Shown here: in pieces, positions 17,586 to 26,385 of the stretch | How the letters are laid out: each line of letters starts with the position of its first letter | How positions within the stretch are numbered: the first letter of the stretch is position 1 | Source: Pelagimonas sp050633425 | GTDB taxonomy: Bacteria; Pseudomonadota; Alphaproteobacteria; Rhodobacterales; Rhodobacteraceae | Reading direction: 5' to 3' | DNA length: 64,000 bases | Assembly (NCBI RefSeq): GCF_050633425.1 | Contig: NZ_JBOEGM010000020.1 | Location: 186,001-250,000, forward strand | Position numbers and translations under genes: made by a program | The notes under the pieces: generated by a model | Told to the model about the DNA's origin: nothing | Database searches by the model: none | The model's input: only the letters and a program-made list of their open reading frames with translations

Positions 17586-18941
17586 ATGACGGACGGAACC
17601 ATAATCACCCTTCTTTCGGTTGGCGTGACCCTCCTCTTTATGCTTGGCGTGCCGGTTTTTCTGGTCATTGGCTATTGGGTTGTTGGCATGTCTTTCATGT
17701 TGCAGCTGCCGCTCGATAATATCGGCGCGGCGCTTGGTGACGTGTTCACCGACGGTTTTGCTCTACTCGCCATGCCGCTGTTTATCCTCACCGGAGACCT
17801 GATCAACCGCTCGGGCATTGCCCGGCGCCTGTCGGATTTCGCCTATGCCTGTCTTGGTTGGATCAGAGGTGGTCTGGCCATGGCAGCCCTTGGTGCCTGC
17901 GGGTTGTTTGCTGCAATTTCCGGCTCAAACTCAGCCACCACCGCGACCATCGGGTCGATGTTGCATCCCGAAATGGTCAAGGGCGGCTATGATCCGCGCT
18001 TTTCGGCCGCCACTGCCGCCGCTGGCGGTACGGTGGGTATCATCATCCCCCCGTCCATCATCTTTATTGTCTATGGCTTCCTCCTCAACCTTCCGATTTC
18101 GGATCTCTTTGTGGCCGGGATCATCCCCGGAACAATGATGGTCGGTGGTATGATGCTGGCTGCGTTTATCATCAGCTGGCGCAATGGCTGGGGCTATCTG
18201 ATCGGCCTGAGCCCGATGCGGGTTCTTAAAACGGCCATTGGCGCGTGGCTTGGTTTCTTTGCCATCGGCCTGGTGCTTTGGGGCATCTATACCGGCAAAT
18301 TCTCCCCCACCGAAGCGGCGGGCGTGACCGTTGGGTTTTGTGTGATTGTCGGTTTTCTGAGCCTGCCTTTGCACAAATTGCTAAGCGGTGGCGAAGAGCG
18401 CGAAGTCAACGACAAGAGCATCACGGAAATGCTTGTTGTCCAAGGGTTTGGTCCGCTTGAACTGCCCTCGATCACCATGCGATCTGCGCAGATCACCGGC
18501 ATTCTCGCCCCGCTGATTGCTGTTTCTGTTGTTATGCAACAAATCCTCTCGGTGCTGGGTGCTCAGCAAATCATCGGTGGCTTTGTGACCTCGATGGGCG
18601 GCTATTACGCGGTGTTGTTCACCTCGATGGCCATCGTGTTTGTGGCCGGTATGGTGCTAGAGAGCCTTCCGGTGACGATCATCCTTGCTCCGATTTTGGC
18701 ACCCATCGCTCATTCTGTCGGCGTCGAACCGGTACAATTTGCGGTAATCTTCCTGGTTGGTGCCTCAATTGGCTTCATCACCCCACCCTATGGGCTCAAC
18801 CTATATGTCGCGTCGGGCGTAACAGGCGTTCCCTACTTCCGCCTCCTGCGCTATACCGTTCCGTATCTATTTGCACTGATCTCAGTATGGCTGATCGTGG
18901 CGCTGGTTCCAGCTCTGTCAACGGCCCTACTACCGACCTAA
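17586..18941 (+). CDS. TRAP transporter large permease (DctM-type)
   Basis: The protein is 451 aa with about a dozen hydrophobic segments. Family hallmarks are GLFAAISGSNSATTATIGSM, GGTVGIIIPPSIIFIVYG and a C-terminal VGASIGFITPPYGLNLYVA. It forms the transport channel together with DctQ and the binding protein. It follows DctQ directly and is followed 14 nt later by the IclR regulator, so the four genes are probably one operon. Confidence 0.95.
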   Translation: MTDGTIITLLSVGVTLLFMLGVPVFLVIGYWVVGMSFMLQLPLDNIGAALGDVFTDGFALLAMPLFILTGDLINRSGIARRLSDFAYACLGWIRGGLAMAALGACGLFAAISGSNSATTATIGSMLHPEMVKGGYDPRFSAATAAAGGTVGIIIPPSIIFIVYGFLLNLPISDLFVAGIIPGTMMVGGMMLAAFIISWRNGWGYLIGLSPMRVLKTAIGAWLGFFAIGLVLWGIYTGKFSPTEAAGVTVGFCVIVGFLSLPLHKLLSGGEEREVNDKSITEMLVVQGFGPLELPSITMRSAQITGILAPLIAVSVVMQQILSVLGAQQIIGGFVTSMGGYYAVLFTSMAIVFVAGMVLESLPVTIILAPILAPIAHSVGVEPVQFAVIFLVGASIGFITPPYGLNLYVASGVTGVPYFRLLRYTVPYLFALISVWLIVALVPALSTALLPT

Positions 18942-18955
18942 CGACGGAGCCTGCC

Positions 18956-19726
18956 ATGGACGGGGACAAGTCTGACACGATCCCAACTAATCTCAGGCTG
19001 CTGCTTGTGATAGAAGAGGTCGCGCGGGCCGGTGTCCCCGTCACGCCAACATCGGTGAATGAACAGATTGGCTTGCCCAAACCGACCATTCACCGGCTCT
19101 TTACCACCCTCGAAGAAGAGGGTTTTCTTCAACGAGACATGGACGGGCGGACATATTCGCCCGGACCGCGTTTGCGGGTTATGGCCGGTGGCATCCTGTC
19201 GTCCCTGCGTATCCGCACCGCTCGTCAGGCAATCTTGCGCAAGCTGAGCCAGCAAGTCGGAGAAACCTGCAACATTGCCCTCGCTGATCGCCACGCCATG
19301 ACCTATCTGGAACGGGTCGAAACCGAATGGCCGCTGCGCATTCAGCTCCCGATTGGCACGCGCGTTCCCTTTTATTGCACCGCCTCGGGCAAGATGTATC
19401 TCAGCTCGCTGGCACGCGCGCATCTTCAGCGCTACCTCAGCTCCACCGCTCTTGAGGCGCGCACCGACAACACCATCATAGATCCCGATGCGCTTGTCGC
19501 CGAAATCTCTAACGTGCGCAAAAACGCATTTGCCCTTGATCGCGAAGAGTTCATGGATGACATGATTGCGCTGGCAGTTCCGATCCCGGATGTGCATGGC
19601 CGCCTCATGGCGACCTTGTCTTTCCACGCGCCGACCCAGCGGTTTGATGTCGACCGTGCCCTCACCTTTTTACCTGCTCTCCAAGACGCAGCCTCGGAAT
19701 TATCAAGCTTGGTTTCTGAAAGCTGA
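18956..19726 (+). CDS. IclR-family transcriptional regulator
   Basis: The protein is 256 aa. It has an N-terminal winged HTH (VTPTSVNEQIGLPKPTIHRL, about 30-75) and a C-terminal GAF-like effector domain (FYCTASGKMYLSSL and DREEFMDDMIALAVPI). I chose the ATG at 18956 because ACGGAGCCTGCC precedes it; a longer frame reaches back into the permease gene. It probably controls the TRAP and GMC genes in response to the transported compound. Confidence 0.9.
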   Translation: MDGDKSDTIPTNLRLLLVIEEVARAGVPVTPTSVNEQIGLPKPTIHRLFTTLEEEGFLQRDMDGRTYSPGPRLRVMAGGILSSLRIRTARQAILRKLSQQVGETCNIALADRHAMTYLERVETEWPLRIQLPIGTRVPFYCTASGKMYLSSLARAHLQRYLSSTALEARTDNTIIDPDALVAEISNVRKNAFALDREEFMDDMIALAVPIPDVHGRLMATLSFHAPTQRFDVDRALTFLPALQDAASELSSLVSES

Positions 19727-19870
19727 GCGTGCGGACCACGGCGGCATATCGCCAAATTTGATCACATTACCTTACCATCCCTGAAATGCGCTTGATCTTC
19801 GGGCCCGCCCTTTGGCTAATGGCCCAGTTCGCATCAAATCGGTGCGGGCTTTAACAGGGGAGCAGGCCAA

Positions 19871-21316
19871 ATGACGGTCTTTGATCAGGTTTACATCGGT
19901 GGGTCTTGGCGACAGGCCGATGGCGAAAAACGCCCCCTCATCAATCCCGATACCCAAGCGCAAGATGCCGAGTTGATCTGTGCCTCTGTTGACGCCTGTC
20001 ATGCCGCAACCGCCAGCGCTCGCCGGGCCTTTGAAGCCGGTTGGGGGCGCTCTGATCTGTTGACCCGTCGCGCCGCGCTGAACCAGGTCATTACGCAAAT
20101 CGAGGCCCGCGCCGAAGATTTGGCGCAATGCATTAGCCGCGAACTCGGTGCGCCGATTGATTTTGCCCGCTCCGCTCAGGTCTCTGCAGCGCTCGCCCAT
20201 CTGCGCGCAACGGAGCGCGCCATGACCACCCGGCCTCAGGACCGCCCCCTGACAACCAACCCCGATCACCGCCTGCGCTACGAACCTCTGGGCGTGGCCG
20301 GTTTGATAACCCCTTGGAACTGGCCGCTAAATCAGGTCGCGCTTAAACTCGGCGGCGCTTTGGCCGCGGGCTGCACCATGGTTCTAAAGCCCTCGGAGCT
20401 CTCGTCGCGGACCGCGTTAATCCTGACCGAGGCCATCCACGCCGCCGATCTGCCCCCCGGCGTGTTCAACCTGATCACCGGGGCCAGTGACATCGGCGCG
20501 GCTCTGATCGCCAGCCCGGATATCGACGTGGTTTCCTTTACCGGCTCGACCCAAACAGGGCGTTTCATCGCCGCCGAAGCCGCACAGCGGATGACCCGTA
20601 CCACTTTGGAATTGGGCGGAAAATCCGCTAACATCCTCTTTGAAGATTGCAATTTGGAGACGGCGCTCACCCAAGGGCTTGCGCATTGCTTCCGCAACGC
20701 AGGACAATCCTGCAACGCCGCTTCACGCATGTTGATCGCCCGCGACATCTATGACGACGCGGTTGCTTTGGCCGCACAGATCGCCGACGCAACCCAAGTT
20801 GACCGCCCTCACCTGTCGGGTGCCCATATCGGCCCGCAGATCAGTGCCAGCCAATACGCCAAGGTCCAAGCCTTCATCGCGGGCGTAGAAACCCAGGGCA
20901 TGCGCTTGATTGCAGGTGGCACAGGGCGACCCAACCATTTGGAAACAGGATACTATTCCCGCCCCACCGTCTTTGCCGACGTGCCGCCCGACGCCCCCCT
21001 ATTCCAAGACGAAATCTTTGGCCCCGTGCTCACCATGACCCCCTTTGACAGCGAAGAGGAGGCCATCGCCCTCGCCAATGCCACGCCATACGGACTTGCC
21101 GGATATATCCAAACCGCCGACCCCGCCAGAGCGGACCGCGTTGCGAAATCCCTGCGTGTTGGCATGGTGCAGGTCAACGGCATCAGCCGCGAAGACGGGG
21201 CGCCCTTTGGAGGACGAGGCCTATCTGGTTACGGTCGGGAAGCTGGACTCTGGGGCATCCGCGCCTTTCAAGACGTGAAGTCCATCAGCGGCGCGGCCTT
21301 GGTCGACCCGGTCTAA
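19871..21316 (+). CDS. Aldehyde dehydrogenase (NAD(P)+-dependent)
   Basis: The protein is 481 aa, normal for the superfamily. Motifs are ITPWNWPLNQVALKLGGAL, the NAD fold VSFTGSTQTGRFIAAEA, the catalytic Glu in TLELGGKSANI and the catalytic Cys in NAGQSCNAASRM. It oxidises an aldehyde to the acid. AGGGGAGCAGGCCAA precedes the ATG. It lies 144 nt after the IclR regulator. It may complete the oxidation started by the GMC enzyme, or oxidise an arylacetaldehyde formed from the aromatic amines of the next cluster. Confidence 0.93.
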   Translation: MTVFDQVYIGGSWRQADGEKRPLINPDTQAQDAELICASVDACHAATASARRAFEAGWGRSDLLTRRAALNQVITQIEARAEDLAQCISRELGAPIDFARSAQVSAALAHLRATERAMTTRPQDRPLTTNPDHRLRYEPLGVAGLITPWNWPLNQVALKLGGALAAGCTMVLKPSELSSRTALILTEAIHAADLPPGVFNLITGASDIGAALIASPDIDVVSFTGSTQTGRFIAAEAAQRMTRTTLELGGKSANILFEDCNLETALTQGLAHCFRNAGQSCNAASRMLIARDIYDDAVALAAQIADATQVDRPHLSGAHIGPQISASQYAKVQAFIAGVETQGMRLIAGGTGRPNHLETGYYSRPTVFADVPPDAPLFQDEIFGPVLTMTPFDSEEEAIALANATPYGLAGYIQTADPARADRVAKSLRVGMVQVNGISREDGAPFGGRGLSGYGREAGLWGIRAFQDVKSISGAALVDPV

Positions 21317-21443
21317 AGCCGATCCGAAACATGTCGCGCCACATGTCAGAGTATGCTCACAGCCCATCCATCAGCAGCAAAAGTGGGCCAACACTGGTGC
21401 CCGCATTCTGTTGACCCCCTGCGAGCACGTATTGAGCCTGCGC

Positions 21444-21507
21444 GCCTTCCGACGCCTATGCAGCTTGCACGCCTTCCGGCGCCTATGCAGTTTGCACGCC
21501 TTCCGGC
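21444..21507. repeat. 27-bp tandem repeat over the 3' end of the DeoR gene
   Basis: About 2.4 copies with a 27-bp period start at 21444, 21471 and 21498, each opening GCCTTCCG and containing CGCCTATGCAG. The copy next to the gene contains the DeoR stop codon (21483-21485), and the others repeat the sense PEGVQTA-stop end downstream. It looks like a recent duplication of the gene's end. Confidence 0.8.
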
Positions 21508-22262
21508 GCGACAACCACCCCAGTTTCCCAGTCCGAGCAGCGCTGCGCCAAATCCGCAGACAGCGCTGTATCGGTGAAAAACGTGTCAATCTCGGCGAGC
21601 GATGCGATCCGCGCGGGCGCTGTGCGGGTGAATTTTGACCCATCCGCAACCAAAAACGTCTTGCGCGACTGACGTAGAATCGTCTGGCTCACATCAACCT
21701 CTTGGATATCAAAGTCCAACAAATCGCCGTCCTGATCCAAAGCCGAACAGCCAATCACCGCCAAATCGACCTTGAATTGCTTGATCGTGTTGGCCGCCAG
21801 ATTGCCGACCAAACCACCATCGGTGCGCCGCAGACTGCCACCGGTCACCACGATCTCACACCCAGAATGACCCGCCAAGATATTGGCAACATTCATATTG
21901 TTCGTCACAACCATCAAGTTGCGATGCCCTTTCAAGGCATGGGCCACAGCCTCGGTGCTGGTGCCAATGTTCAAGAACAGTGAAATATTGTCGGGGATTT
22001 GCTCGGCGCAGGCGCGGGCAATCGCCGCCTTGGCATCCGGGTTCAAAACCCTCCGTTCTTCATAACCAATATTGGTGGTGCCCGAAGGTAAAACCGCGCC
22101 ACCATGCACCCGCTCTAACTGACCGCCATCGGCCAAATCGGTCAAATCACGGCGGATGGTCTGCAGCGTCACGTTAAAATGCGCCGCTAGCCCTTCGACC
22201 GTTACTTTGCCTTCGCGCCGCGCAATATCGAGTATTTCGGGGTGTCGGATTGTCTGGGACAT
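21483..22262 (-). CDS. DeoR-family transcriptional regulator
   Basis: The protein is 259 aa from the ATG at 22262. The HTH (about 3-57; VEGLAAHFNVTLQTIRRDL and LERVHGGAVLPSG) is typical of DeoR/GlpR. The effector domain contains SLFLNIGTSTEAVAHAL and LMVVTNNMNVANILAG, which bind phosphorylated sugars in characterised members. It starts 5 nt after the HpaR stop, so the two regulators form one operon. A GTG at 22271 is an alternative start. The stop codon lies in a 27-bp tandem repeat. Confidence 0.9.
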   Translation of the reverse strand: MSQTIRHPEILDIARREGKVTVEGLAAHFNVTLQTIRRDLTDLADGGQLERVHGGAVLPSGTTNIGYEERRVLNPDAKAAIARACAEQIPDNISLFLNIGTSTEAVAHALKGHRNLMVVTNNMNVANILAGHSGCEIVVTGGSLRRTDGGLVGNLAANTIKQFKVDLAVIGCSALDQDGDLLDFDIQEVDVSQTILRQSRKTFLVADGSKFTRTAPARIASLAEIDTFFTDTALSADLAQRCSDWETGVVVAPEGVQTA

Positions 22263-22267
22263 GCGGC

Positions 22268-22717
22268 TCACTCAACTTCACACAGGGTGATCAATGCGTC
22301 GATCAAGGCTTCGTGACGCTCCTCCCCCAACCGGTCTCGAACCACATCCATAATCCGCGTTGCTTCCTGTAAATTACGGTCGATAATCTCTTGTCCCGCC
22401 ACCGTAATAGCCAGATTCTGCCGCCTGCGGTCGTCTTTATCCTGTTCCCGCGTCACAAGACCTTTTTCAGTCATCGCCCGGACAATCCGCGTCAGACTAG
22501 GCAATAGCAAACACGCCTGTTCCGAAATTTCGGTCGCATCCATGGAGCCGTTCTCAGCCAAAACCCGAAGCACCCGCCATTGCTGTTCGGTAATGCCTTC
22601 TTCAGCCAGCATTTTGCGGATCGGTGCCATGATATGTTCGCGCGCCCGGATCAATGAGATCGGAAGCGACCTGGAGGTCGGAGGAAGCTCGGGTCTACCA
22701 GTCATGAAACCTGCCAT
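22268..22717 (-). CDS. hpaR: HpaR-type MarR regulator (homoprotocatechuate degradation)
   Basis: The protein is 149 aa. The N-terminal SLPISLIRAREHIMAPIR and EEGITEQQWRVLRVLAE are typical of HpaR. The winged HTH recognition region is SEQACLLLPSLTRIVRAM, with wing QDKDDRRRQNLAIT. HpaR represses the homoprotocatechuate meta-cleavage genes and is relieved by hydroxyphenylacetates. It is divergent from hpaD, which fits. The start is uncertain (TTG 22723, ATG 22717 or ATG 22705). Confidence 0.88.
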   Translation of the reverse strand: MAGFMTGRPELPPTSRSLPISLIRAREHIMAPIRKMLAEEGITEQQWRVLRVLAENGSMDATEISEQACLLLPSLTRIVRAMTEKGLVTREQDKDDRRRQNLAITVAGQEIIDRNLQEATRIMDVVRDRLGEERHEALIDALITLCEVE

Positions 22718-22746
22718 ATTCAATTTGCGCGCAACCTAGAATGCTT

Positions 22747-22815
22747 TTCATGTTAATGGAAGGGATTGACGAGTTGCAACCAAATTGCTTAACGTGGCAA
22801 CTGTTAACATGTGAA
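22747..22815. promoter_or_regulatory. Candidate HpaR operators in the hpaR-hpaD divergent region
   Basis: TTCATGTTAA (22747-22756) and its near reverse complement TTAACATGTGAA (22804-22815) flank a further pair of GTTGC/GCAAC elements. MarR-type repressors bind such AT-rich inverted repeats. The assignment is by position and symmetry. Confidence 0.45.
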
Positions 22816-22835
22816 CAACACTGCAGGAGGAAACC

Positions 22836-23819
22836 GTGCCCTTACCCGAGTTTAATCTATATCCCGATTTCAACACGGTACGCCTTAGCCACGCCTATCT
22901 AAATGTCTCTGACCTCGCCGCGTCAAAGGCCTTCTATTGCGACACGCTCGGCTTGCAGATCACAGATGAAAGCGAGACGCATGTCTATCTGCGTGCCATG
23001 GAAGAGCGCGGCCATCACTGTCTTGTCCTGCAAAAATCCGATGCACCGGGCACCGTTGATGCAGTCGGGTTCAAAACCTATGACGAAGCCGACCTTGATC
23101 GTGCCGAAGCTTGGTTTCAAGCCCAAGGCCGCCCCACCCAATGGGTCATCCGCCCCTACCAGGGCCGCACTTTGCTGACCTCAGACAACCTCGGCATCCC
23201 GCTTGAATTCTATCACAAGATGGATCGTTTGCCGTCAATTCATCAGAAATATGCGCTCTATAATGGTGTCAAACCGCTGCGGATTGACCATTTCAATTGC
23301 TTTAGCCCCGATGTCGATGCCTCAGTTGCCTTTTACAACAGCATGGGGTTTCGCGTCACCGAATACACCGAGGATGAAGACAGCAAGCGCCTTTGGGCGG
23401 CTTGGATGCATCGCAAAGGTGGCGTGCATGACATGGCCTTTACCAACGGCACTGGCCCGCGTCTGCACCATGTTGCCTTTTGGGTGCCAACCCCGCTCAA
23501 TATTATCGACCTGCTCGATCTGATGGCCACGACCGGCTATGTCGACAATATTGAACGCGGCCCCGGTCGTCACGGAATTTCCAACGCGTTTTTCCTATAT
23601 GTGCTTGATCCTGATGGCCACCGGATCGAAATCTATTGCTCGGATTATCAAACCGTTGACCCCGATCTTGAGCCGATCAAATGGGATCTCACAGATCCCC
23701 AGCGCCAAACTCTCTGGGGGGCTCCGGCTCCAAAATCCTGGTTCGAACATGGCACACGCTTTACAGATGCCGAGACGCGCGATAGCGACATAGCCGCTTC
23801 GCCTATCATCGCCCCCTAG
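22836..23819 (+). CDS. hpaD: 3,4-dihydroxyphenylacetate (homoprotocatechuate) 2,3-dioxygenase
   Basis: The protein is 327 aa with two vicinal-oxygen-chelate domains. It resembles the Brevibacterium-type extradiol dioxygenase rather than the LigB-type HpaD of E. coli. Metal ligands are the His in LRIDHFN (H152), a His in PRLHHVAFW (H211 or H212) and the Glu in GHRIEIYCSDY (E265). It opens the ring of homoprotocatechuate between C2 and C3 with Fe(II) or Mn(II). The start is a GTG with GGAGGAAACC upstream. The later pathway genes (hpaE, F, G, H) are not in the window, so they must be elsewhere. Confidence 0.9.
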   Translation: MPLPEFNLYPDFNTVRLSHAYLNVSDLAASKAFYCDTLGLQITDESETHVYLRAMEERGHHCLVLQKSDAPGTVDAVGFKTYDEADLDRAEAWFQAQGRPTQWVIRPYQGRTLLTSDNLGIPLEFYHKMDRLPSIHQKYALYNGVKPLRIDHFNCFSPDVDASVAFYNSMGFRVTEYTEDEDSKRLWAAWMHRKGGVHDMAFTNGTGPRLHHVAFWVPTPLNIIDLLDLMATTGYVDNIERGPGRHGISNAFFLYVLDPDGHRIEIYCSDYQTVDPDLEPIKWDLTDPQRQTLWGAPAPKSWFEHGTRFTDAETRDSDIAASPIIAP

Positions 23820-23838
23820 GGCAACAAAAGGACAGGTC

Positions 23839-25233
23839 ATGGACCCTCTCGATTTCGAAAAATGGTCAAATCGTGCCGCGCAATGGGGGGTGGATTACCG
23901 CAAAACCCTGCGCGACAGACCTGTCCGCGCCCAAACCCCCGCCGGTAGCATTTACAATGCCATCCCCAGCGCCCCGCCCGAAACCAGCGAGGACATGGAC
24001 GCGATTTTCGATGACTTCGAAAACCTGATCCTGCCCGGCATGACCCATTGGCAGCACCCGCGCTTTTTTGCCTATTTCCCGGCCAATGCCGCCCCGGTTT
24101 CCGTCATTGCCGAATATCTCGTCTCGGCGATGGCGGCGCAATGTATGTTGTGGCAGACCTCGCCTGCCGCGACCGAGCTTGAGACACGGATGATGGAATG
24201 GCTCGGCACTGCCATTGGCTTGCCAGAAACCTTTACCGGTGTCATCCAAGACAGTGCCTCATCCGCCACGCTTGCCGCCGTGCTGGTCATGCGCGAGCGC
24301 GCGTTGAACTGGCAGGGCAACATCGCCGGGCTAAAGTCCGGCCCGCAACTGCGCATCTATTGCTCGGGCGAAGTGCATACCTCTATCGACCGCGCACTCT
24401 GGGTGTCTGGTATTGGCTCGGACAATCTCGTGCGCATTCCAACCAAAGGCCCAATGCGTTCCATGGATCCGGCCGCGCTGGATGCTGCAATCAAATCCGA
24501 CATCGCGGCGGGTTTGACCCCGGCCGGTGTTATCGCCTGCACCGGCGGCACCAGCACCGGCAGCTGCGATGACCTGCGCGCCGTCATCCGTGTCGCCAAA
24601 TCCCACGATCTGTTCACCCATATCGACGCGGCTTGGGCCGGAGCAGCAATGATTTGTCCCGAATTCCGGCCCCTGTGGGACGGCGTCGAAGCTGCGGATT
24701 CGATCGTTTTCAATCCACATAAATGGCTCGGGGCACAGTTTGATTGTTCGGCCCATTTCCTGCGCGATCCTGACCTTCTGGTCAAAACGTTGGCGATCCA
24801 ACCCGAATATCTCAAAACCCATGGCCAAGATGGGATCATCAATTATTCCGAATGGTCCGTCCCGCTTGGACGCCGGTTCCGCGCGCTGAAACTGTGGTTT
24901 CTCATGCGGTTTCATGGCATCGACGGGCTGCGCTCAGTGATCCGCAACCATGTGGACTGGTCCGTTTGGCTGGCTGATCACCTCCGCGAAACCGACGGGT
25001 TTGAGATTGTCACCGATCCGATCCTGTCGCTCTTCTCGTTCCGATTGACCTCGGGCGAGGCGCAGACACAGGCGCTTCTTGAGACCATCAACGCCGATGG
25101 AGAGATTTACCTCACCCAAACACGGGTTAACGGTACCTATGCCATCCGTTTCCAAGCCGGAGCCTTTGATATGCGCCGGGACGATATCGAAAAGGCGCTG
25201 AAGGTGATCACCCAAACCGCGCGGCGGTTATAA
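23839..25233 (+). CDS. PLP-dependent aromatic-L-amino-acid decarboxylase family protein
   Basis: The protein is 464 aa, the size of group II decarboxylases (DOPA, tyrosine, tryptophan, phenylalanine). Motifs are THWQHPRFFAYFP near the N-terminus, HIDAAWAGAAMICPEFR (Asp contacts the PLP pyridine) and FNPHKWLGAQFDCSAH with the PLP lysine. It removes CO2 from an aromatic amino acid to give the amine. It follows hpaD by 19 nt. This suggests a route DOPA to dopamine to dihydroxyphenylacetaldehyde to homoprotocatechuate, for which an amine oxidase would also be needed. Substrate specificity cannot be read here. Confidence 0.88.
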   Translation: MDPLDFEKWSNRAAQWGVDYRKTLRDRPVRAQTPAGSIYNAIPSAPPETSEDMDAIFDDFENLILPGMTHWQHPRFFAYFPANAAPVSVIAEYLVSAMAAQCMLWQTSPAATELETRMMEWLGTAIGLPETFTGVIQDSASSATLAAVLVMRERALNWQGNIAGLKSGPQLRIYCSGEVHTSIDRALWVSGIGSDNLVRIPTKGPMRSMDPAALDAAIKSDIAAGLTPAGVIACTGGTSTGSCDDLRAVIRVAKSHDLFTHIDAAWAGAAMICPEFRPLWDGVEAADSIVFNPHKWLGAQFDCSAHFLRDPDLLVKTLAIQPEYLKTHGQDGIINYSEWSVPLGRRFRALKLWFLMRFHGIDGLRSVIRNHVDWSVWLADHLRETDGFEIVTDPILSLFSFRLTSGEAQTQALLETINADGEIYLTQTRVNGTYAIRFQAGAFDMRRDDIEKALKVITQTARRL

Positions 25234-25579
25234 GCTCGTCTTCGACACCCCTGTCAGTTTGCCAACAAGACGTTTGGCAGACTGATTTTCCCAACAAAGA
25301 CCCCAGAATCTTTTTTCAACCACAGCTAAGTTTTCTGCAAAACGGCCGAATTGCGCGCCCTCAAAAAAACTGTGTCCATATTCAAAAAAAACATTTTCCA
25401 CGCACGTTTCCCGTAGGAGCTTAAATAGTATGCGTTTCCATGATGATATACGAAATTCTATTTTTCGAATATAATCAAATGCTTGTGACACAAAATATAC
25501 ATCCAGAGACATGACATAAGTCAAATCTCCTGATTTTGCACAAGAGTAGAGCTTGTCCCAAGCCAAAATGGGGCAACCA
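25234..25579. promoter_or_regulatory. AT-rich nap promoter region with FNR/NnrR-type box
   Basis: The 346-nt gap is clearly AT-richer than its neighbours. At 25511-25524 it holds the palindrome ATGACATAAGTCAA (TGAC-N4-GTCA core), close to the FNR/DNR/NnrR consensus. The box lies 62 nt before the napF start I chose, which allows a class II promoter. Oxygen- or NO-dependent control of nap is therefore likely. A 112-codon reverse frame covers the gap but looks non-coding. Confidence 0.6.
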
Positions 25580-26092
25580 ATGCATCATCAGCCAGAACGA
25601 CGCGCTTTTCTCACCGGACGGATCAACCGACCGCTCGCCATGCGCCCTCCCGGTGCCTTGGACGAAGAGGCCTTTGAAGACGCCTGCACCAAATGCGGTG
25701 ACTGCGCGGTCTCCTGTCCGCAAGACATCATCAGTTTTGACACAGACGGCCTGCCCACCGTTGATCTGAGCGTCGCGGAATGCACTTTTTGCAATGTCTG
25801 TGCTGAAGTCTGCGCCCCCAAGGCCATTGATTACGCCGATGGCTGGGACTGGCGCGCAGGCGTCGATAAGACCTGTCTCTCCGCCAATGGCGTCACCTGC
25901 CGCACCTGCGAAGACCAATGTGATGCCCAGGCGATCCGGTTCAAACTGCAAACCGGGGGCCGCTCTGAGGCGCAATTCGACAGCGATGCCTGCACCGGTT
26001 GCGGGGCCTGCGCGGCTGCCTGCCCCTCAGGTTCGATCACGTTCTTCACCAAAAAAAGCTCCAACCCAGAAGGAAAGGCGAAATCATGCTGA
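25580..26092 (+). CDS. napF: Ferredoxin-type protein NapF
   Basis: The protein is 170 aa with 4Fe-4S clusters of the NapF type: CTKCGDCAVSCPQDI, CTFCNVCAEVCAPKA and CTGCGACAAACPSGS, plus CRTCEDQC between the last two. NapF is cytoplasmic and is thought to help mature NapA. The start is uncertain. I prefer the ATG at 25580, with GGGG 6 nt upstream, over the ATG at 25568 or a TTG at 25553. It is the first gene of napFDAGHBC and overlaps napD by 7 nt. Confidence 0.92.
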   Translation: MHHQPERRAFLTGRINRPLAMRPPGALDEEAFEDACTKCGDCAVSCPQDIISFDTDGLPTVDLSVAECTFCNVCAEVCAPKAIDYADGWDWRAGVDKTCLSANGVTCRTCEDQCDAQAIRFKLQTGGRSEAQFDSDACTGCGACAAACPSGSITFFTKKSSNPEGKAKSC

Positions 26093-26373
26093 ATGTTTGC
26101 GGTTGCCTTGTCCATGTGATGCCCAACATGGCCGACAGTGTCATCAAAGCCATCGAAGCGACAGAAGGCGGCGAAGTTCATGCCCATGAAGAGGGCCGCA
26201 TTGTCGTCACCGTCGAGGATGTGGGCGAGAAATTCGCCTCTGACCAGATCATGGACATGCACCAGATCCCCGGCGTGCTGACTGTCACGCTTACCTATCA
26301 CCATTTTGAACCGCTCAACGAAGCGCCCACTGCTGCCCCGCGTGCCAATCAGGCCGCCGCGCCAGTGCTCTGA
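26086..26373 (+). CDS. napD: NapD chaperone
   Basis: The protein is 95 aa, with the NapD fold starting CGCLVHVMPNMADSVIKAIE and HEEGRIVVTVEDV. NapD binds the twin-arginine signal of NapA and holds it until the molybdenum cofactor is in place. AAGGAAAGG upstream of the ATG lies inside napF. The C-terminal tail is Ala/Pro-rich. It ends 12 nt before napA. Confidence 0.92.
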   Translation: MLNVCGCLVHVMPNMADSVIKAIEATEGGEVHAHEEGRIVVTVEDVGEKFASDQIMDMHQIPGVLTVTLTYHHFEPLNEAPTAAPRANQAAAPVL

Positions 26374-26385
26374 GGAGGCCTAGCC

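Noticed and set aside
25228..25566. 112-codon reverse frame in the nap promoter region
   Set aside because: AT-rich unlike real genes here, overlaps the FNR-type box, no ribosome binding site, no recognisable family.
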